Positions 61,667 through 64,000 of a stretch of DNA of 64,000 nucleotides are shown in pieces. The notes beneath the pieces were generated by a model, which made no database searches, was not told the origin of the DNA, and saw only the letters and a program-made list of their open reading frames with translations. The position numbers were made by a program, and so were the translations under genes. The stretch is taken from positions 271,691 through 335,690 of the forward strand of contig NZ_WAIE01000004.1 in assembly GCF_008830225.1 (NCBI RefSeq), in the 5' to 3' direction. The DNA comes from Pseudodesulfovibrio senegalensis. GTDB lineage: Bacteria; Desulfobacterota; Desulfovibrionia; Desulfovibrionales; Desulfovibrionaceae. Within the stretch, counting starts at the first letter, position 1. Each line of letters begins with the position of its first letter.

Positions 61667-63781
61667 GTGAACGAAAACGATAATTTACGCCATTTCTTCG
61701 AGCCGCATTCCGTTGCCGTGGTGGGCGCTTCCGCCACCGAGGGCAAGATTGGTCATTCCGTGCTTTCCAACATGCTTGCGGCCGGCTACAAGGGCCGCCT
61801 CATTCCCGTGAACCCCAAAGGCGGGCAAATCCTCGGCCTTGACGTGGTGCAGGACATGGAAGCCCTGCCCTCGCGGCTGGATCTTGCGGTGATCTGCCTG
61901 CCGCGCGACATGGTGCTGCCCGCTCTGGAGCAGCTTGCCGCACGCAAGTGCGCCTCGGTCATCGTCATTACTGCCGGGTTCAAGGAAGTGGGGCGCGAAG
62001 GGTATCGGCTGGAAGAAAAGATGGCAGAACTCTGCCGCGAATCCAACATGGCGCTGCTCGGACCCAACTGCCTGGGCATGATCAACGCCCCGGCCGGGGT
62101 GAACGCTTCCTTTGCCGCGAACATGCCCGCCCCCGGCAACATCGCATTCTTTTCCCAGTCCGGGGCCCTGTGCGTGGCGATTCTGGACTGGGCCACGGGC
62201 GCGGGCATCGGTTTTTCCAAGTTCGTGAGTCTTGGCAACAAGGCCGTGTTGGACGAGGCCGACATGTTGCGCCACCTCAACCGCGACGAACAGACGCGCG
62301 TGATCCTCGGCTATGTGGAGAACGTGGAAAACGGCGAGGAATTCATGCGTCAGGCGCGCATTGCCAGCCGCAACAAACCCGTGATCATGATCAAATCCGG
62401 CATCACCGCGGCCGGTGCCAAGGCCGCCTCATCCCACACCGGTGCCATTGCCGGTTCGGATCAGGCCTACGACACCGCCTTTCGCAAGTCCGGCATCATC
62501 CGCGTGGGCGATGTGGAGACCCTGTTCAATCTTGCCCGCGCCTTTGCCGAGCAGCCCCTGCCCAAGGGGCCGGGCGTGGCCGTGGTCACCAACTCGGGCG
62601 GCCCGGGCATCATCGCCGCGGATGTTGTGGAGCGCTCCAGTCTCGGCATGGCCTCGTTCCAGCCGCACACCGTGCAGCGCCTCCAGGAATTCCTGCCCAG
62701 CTATGCCGCGTTCTACAATCCCGTGGACATCATCGCGGATGCGGATGCGGACCGTTACCGCCGCGCGCTGGAAGTGGTGGCCGAGGACCCCATGGTTCAT
62801 TCCCTGGTGGTGGTGCTCACGCCCACGGGCGCGGTGGACATCGAAAAGATCGCCGAGGCCGTGATCCATGTTTCCGCCCGATACGGCAAGCCGGTTTTTG
62901 CCGTGTTCATGGGCAGCCGACGCGTGGCCAGAGCGCGGGACCTGCTGCGTGCCGCAGGCATCCCCTGCTATGGATTTCCGGAACCGGCCGTTCATAGCGT
63001 CGAGGCCATGTATGAATACGGCCTGTGGCAGCGCCGCCCGGAATCCACGGTGCCCGTTCTGCCCAAGGATACGGCTCCGGTGCGTCGGCTCATCGACGAA
63101 TCCTTGCAGCGGGGGGAAAACGAGGTTGTGGAGTTCCGCGCCCGGGAAGTGCTTGAAGCCTACGGCCTGCCTACGCCGCAGACCCGGCTGGCCCGTTCCA
63201 GCGACGAAGCCGTGGCCGCAGCCGACGCCATCGGCTATCCCGTGGCCCTGAAAATTGCCTCGCCCCAGATATCACACAAGACCGACGTGGACGGGGTGCG
63301 CGTGCACCTGAAAACGGCTGACCATGTTGCCGCCGCGTTTCAGGACATAACCGCCCGCGCCCAACGCATGCGGCCGGATGCCTACCTTGCGGGATGCCTT
63401 GTGCAGGCCATGGCCCCGGCCGATTGCCGCGAGGTCATCGTGGGTTTTCACCGCGACGAACAGTTCGGGCCGCTGCTCATGTTCGGTTTGGGCGGCATCT
63501 ACGTGGAAATCCTCAAGGACATCGCCTTCCGGCTCGTGCCGCTGACCACCGGGGACGCCCACGACATCGTGCGCGAAATCAAATCATACATGCTGCTCAA
63601 AGGCCTGCAGGGCGAACGCCCCGTCAATTTCGAGGCCCTTGAAGGCATCATTCTGGCCATGTCCCAGCTGGCCGCGGATTTTCCGGAGATTCTGGAGGCC
63701 GAATTCAATCCCGTTTTGGTCAACAGTTCTCAAGCCATCATCGCAGACGTCCGTCTCACCCTCTCTTCTGGCGGGCGATAA
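61667..63781 (+). CDS. ADP-forming acyl/acetyl-CoA synthetase (fused alpha-beta)
   Basis: 704 residues from GTG 61667, behind TTGGAG; the open frame to 61568 is unsupported. CoA-binding domain (HSVAVVGASATEGKIGHSVLSN, given in two adjoining parts) is at the N-terminus. The ligase domains carry the phospho-His in SHTGAIAGSD (about residue 257), and the C-terminal ATP-grasp has PVALKIASPQISHKTDVDGV and GFHRDEQFGPLLMFGLGG. It makes ATP from an acyl-CoA such as acetyl-CoA during fermentation of organic acids. This is the last gene before the repeat copies at the window end. Confidence 0.93.
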   Translation: MNENDNLRHFFEPHSVAVVGASATEGKIGHSVLSNMLAAGYKGRLIPVNPKGGQILGLDVVQDMEALPSRLDLAVICLPRDMVLPALEQLAARKCASVIVITAGFKEVGREGYRLEEKMAELCRESNMALLGPNCLGMINAPAGVNASFAANMPAPGNIAFFSQSGALCVAILDWATGAGIGFSKFVSLGNKAVLDEADMLRHLNRDEQTRVILGYVENVENGEEFMRQARIASRNKPVIMIKSGITAAGAKAASSHTGAIAGSDQAYDTAFRKSGIIRVGDVETLFNLARAFAEQPLPKGPGVAVVTNSGGPGIIAADVVERSSLGMASFQPHTVQRLQEFLPSYAAFYNPVDIIADADADRYRRALEVVAEDPMVHSLVVVLTPTGAVDIEKIAEAVIHVSARYGKPVFAVFMGSRRVARARDLLRAAGIPCYGFPEPAVHSVEAMYEYGLWQRRPESTVPVLPKDTAPVRRLIDESLQRGENEVVEFRAREVLEAYGLPTPQTRLARSSDEAVAAADAIGYPVALKIASPQISHKTDVDGVRVHLKTADHVAAAFQDITARAQRMRPDAYLAGCLVQAMAPADCREVIVGFHRDEQFGPLLMFGLGGIYVEILKDIAFRLVPLTTGDAHDIVREIKSYMLLKGLQGERPVNFEALEGIILAMSQLAADFPEILEAEFNPVLVNSSQAIIADVRLTLSSGGR

Positions 63782-63796
63782 GCGGGCGTTGGCTGC

Positions 63797-63880
63797 GTTG
63801 CTGCGAGAACGGCGACCTCTCGCGTACGTGTTGTACGCGTCGAGCCCGTCATTCTCTTGCGCCTTGCCCCCGTCCGCTTC
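63797..63880. repeat. palindromic intergenic repeat, copy 4
   Basis: GTTGCTGC then the inner palindrome-like GCGTACGTGTTGTACGC, as in the array at 12032-12360. The outer arms here are GAGAA-CGG and CCG-TCA-TTCTC, so the outer pair differs in sequence from copies 1 and 2 while partly keeping the ability to pair. Confidence 0.8.
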
Positions 63881-63954
63881 TCGCCCGCCAGAGCGGCGTG
63901 GTCGGTGAGGGAGGGGGAGAAGAAGCCAGAGGAGCATGGTGTTTTGCTGGTGGT

Positions 63955-64000
63955 GTTGCTGCGAGAACGGCGACCTCTCGCGTACGTGTTGTACGCGTCG
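63955..64000. repeat. palindromic intergenic repeat, copy 5 (cut by window end)
   Basis: Identical to copy 4 over GTTGCTGC through the inner palindrome and the following TCG; it runs off the window. Confidence 0.75.

Overview
The window reads as chromosomal DNA of a GC-rich anaerobic sulfate reducer, most likely one of the Desulfovibrionaceae (Desulfovibrio / Pseudodesulfovibrio type). This rests on soluble periplasmic formate dehydrogenases, a multihaem cytochrome with a HybA/HybB-like membrane module, Hdr/DsrK-like CCG-domain iron-sulfur proteins, a DUF5320 glycine-rich protein, abundant sigma-54 signals and in-frame UGA codons read as selenocysteine. No rRNA or marker gene is present, so the taxonomy is an inference.

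Left part (1-24 kb). Two paralogous formate dehydrogenases run leftward. The first (4.6-7.6 kb) carries Sec (UGA) at residue 189 and the second (0.1-3.1 kb) carries Cys at the same position. Both are preceded by a matching palindrome and promoter. Beside them is a binding-protein / histidine-kinase / receiver-STAS sensory set (8.0-12.0 kb), followed by a three-copy palindromic repeat and a lone IS1595-like transposase. A divergent Crp/Fnr regulator faces an electron-transfer operon (15.5-19.7 kb) of Tat ferredoxin, NrfD/HybB membrane protein and a 13-haem cytochrome of the octahaem tetrathionate-reductase family. An in-frame UGA followed by an excellent SECIS-like hairpin interrupts that cytochrome gene. 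A sigma-54 activator and a Hdr/CCG iron-sulfur protein follow, the latter with a second novel-looking UGA and hairpin. Three selenoproteins therefore lie within about 18 kb.

Middle (23-45 kb). There is a DUF5320 protein, an amidoligase with a C26 peptidase, secreted proteins of unknown role, NhaB, an SLC13 permease with RCK_C domains and a universal stress protein. A Lon-like protease carries an inserted receiver domain next to a histidine kinase and NtrC-type regulator. A MacAB-TolC-like tripartite efflux operon and an MFS exporter follow.

Right part (45-64 kb). A sugar-type binding protein and a PocR hybrid kinase flank a decayed fragment of the MFS gene. A DUF3644 protein with a HEPN-like motif lies at the 3' side of tRNA-Thr. 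Then come a tandem universal stress protein, an HDOD protein, molybdenum-cofactor genes (moeA, mobB, mobA) that fit the need of the formate dehydrogenases for bis-MGD, a pseudopilin operon ending in a LamG protein, and an ADP-forming acyl-CoA synthetase. Two more copies of the palindromic repeat end the window.

The strongest candidates for something undescribed are the selenocysteine versions of the multihaem cytochrome and the CCG protein. The receiver-Lon protein with its neighbouring two-component pair, and the repeat family with its altered outer stem, come next.
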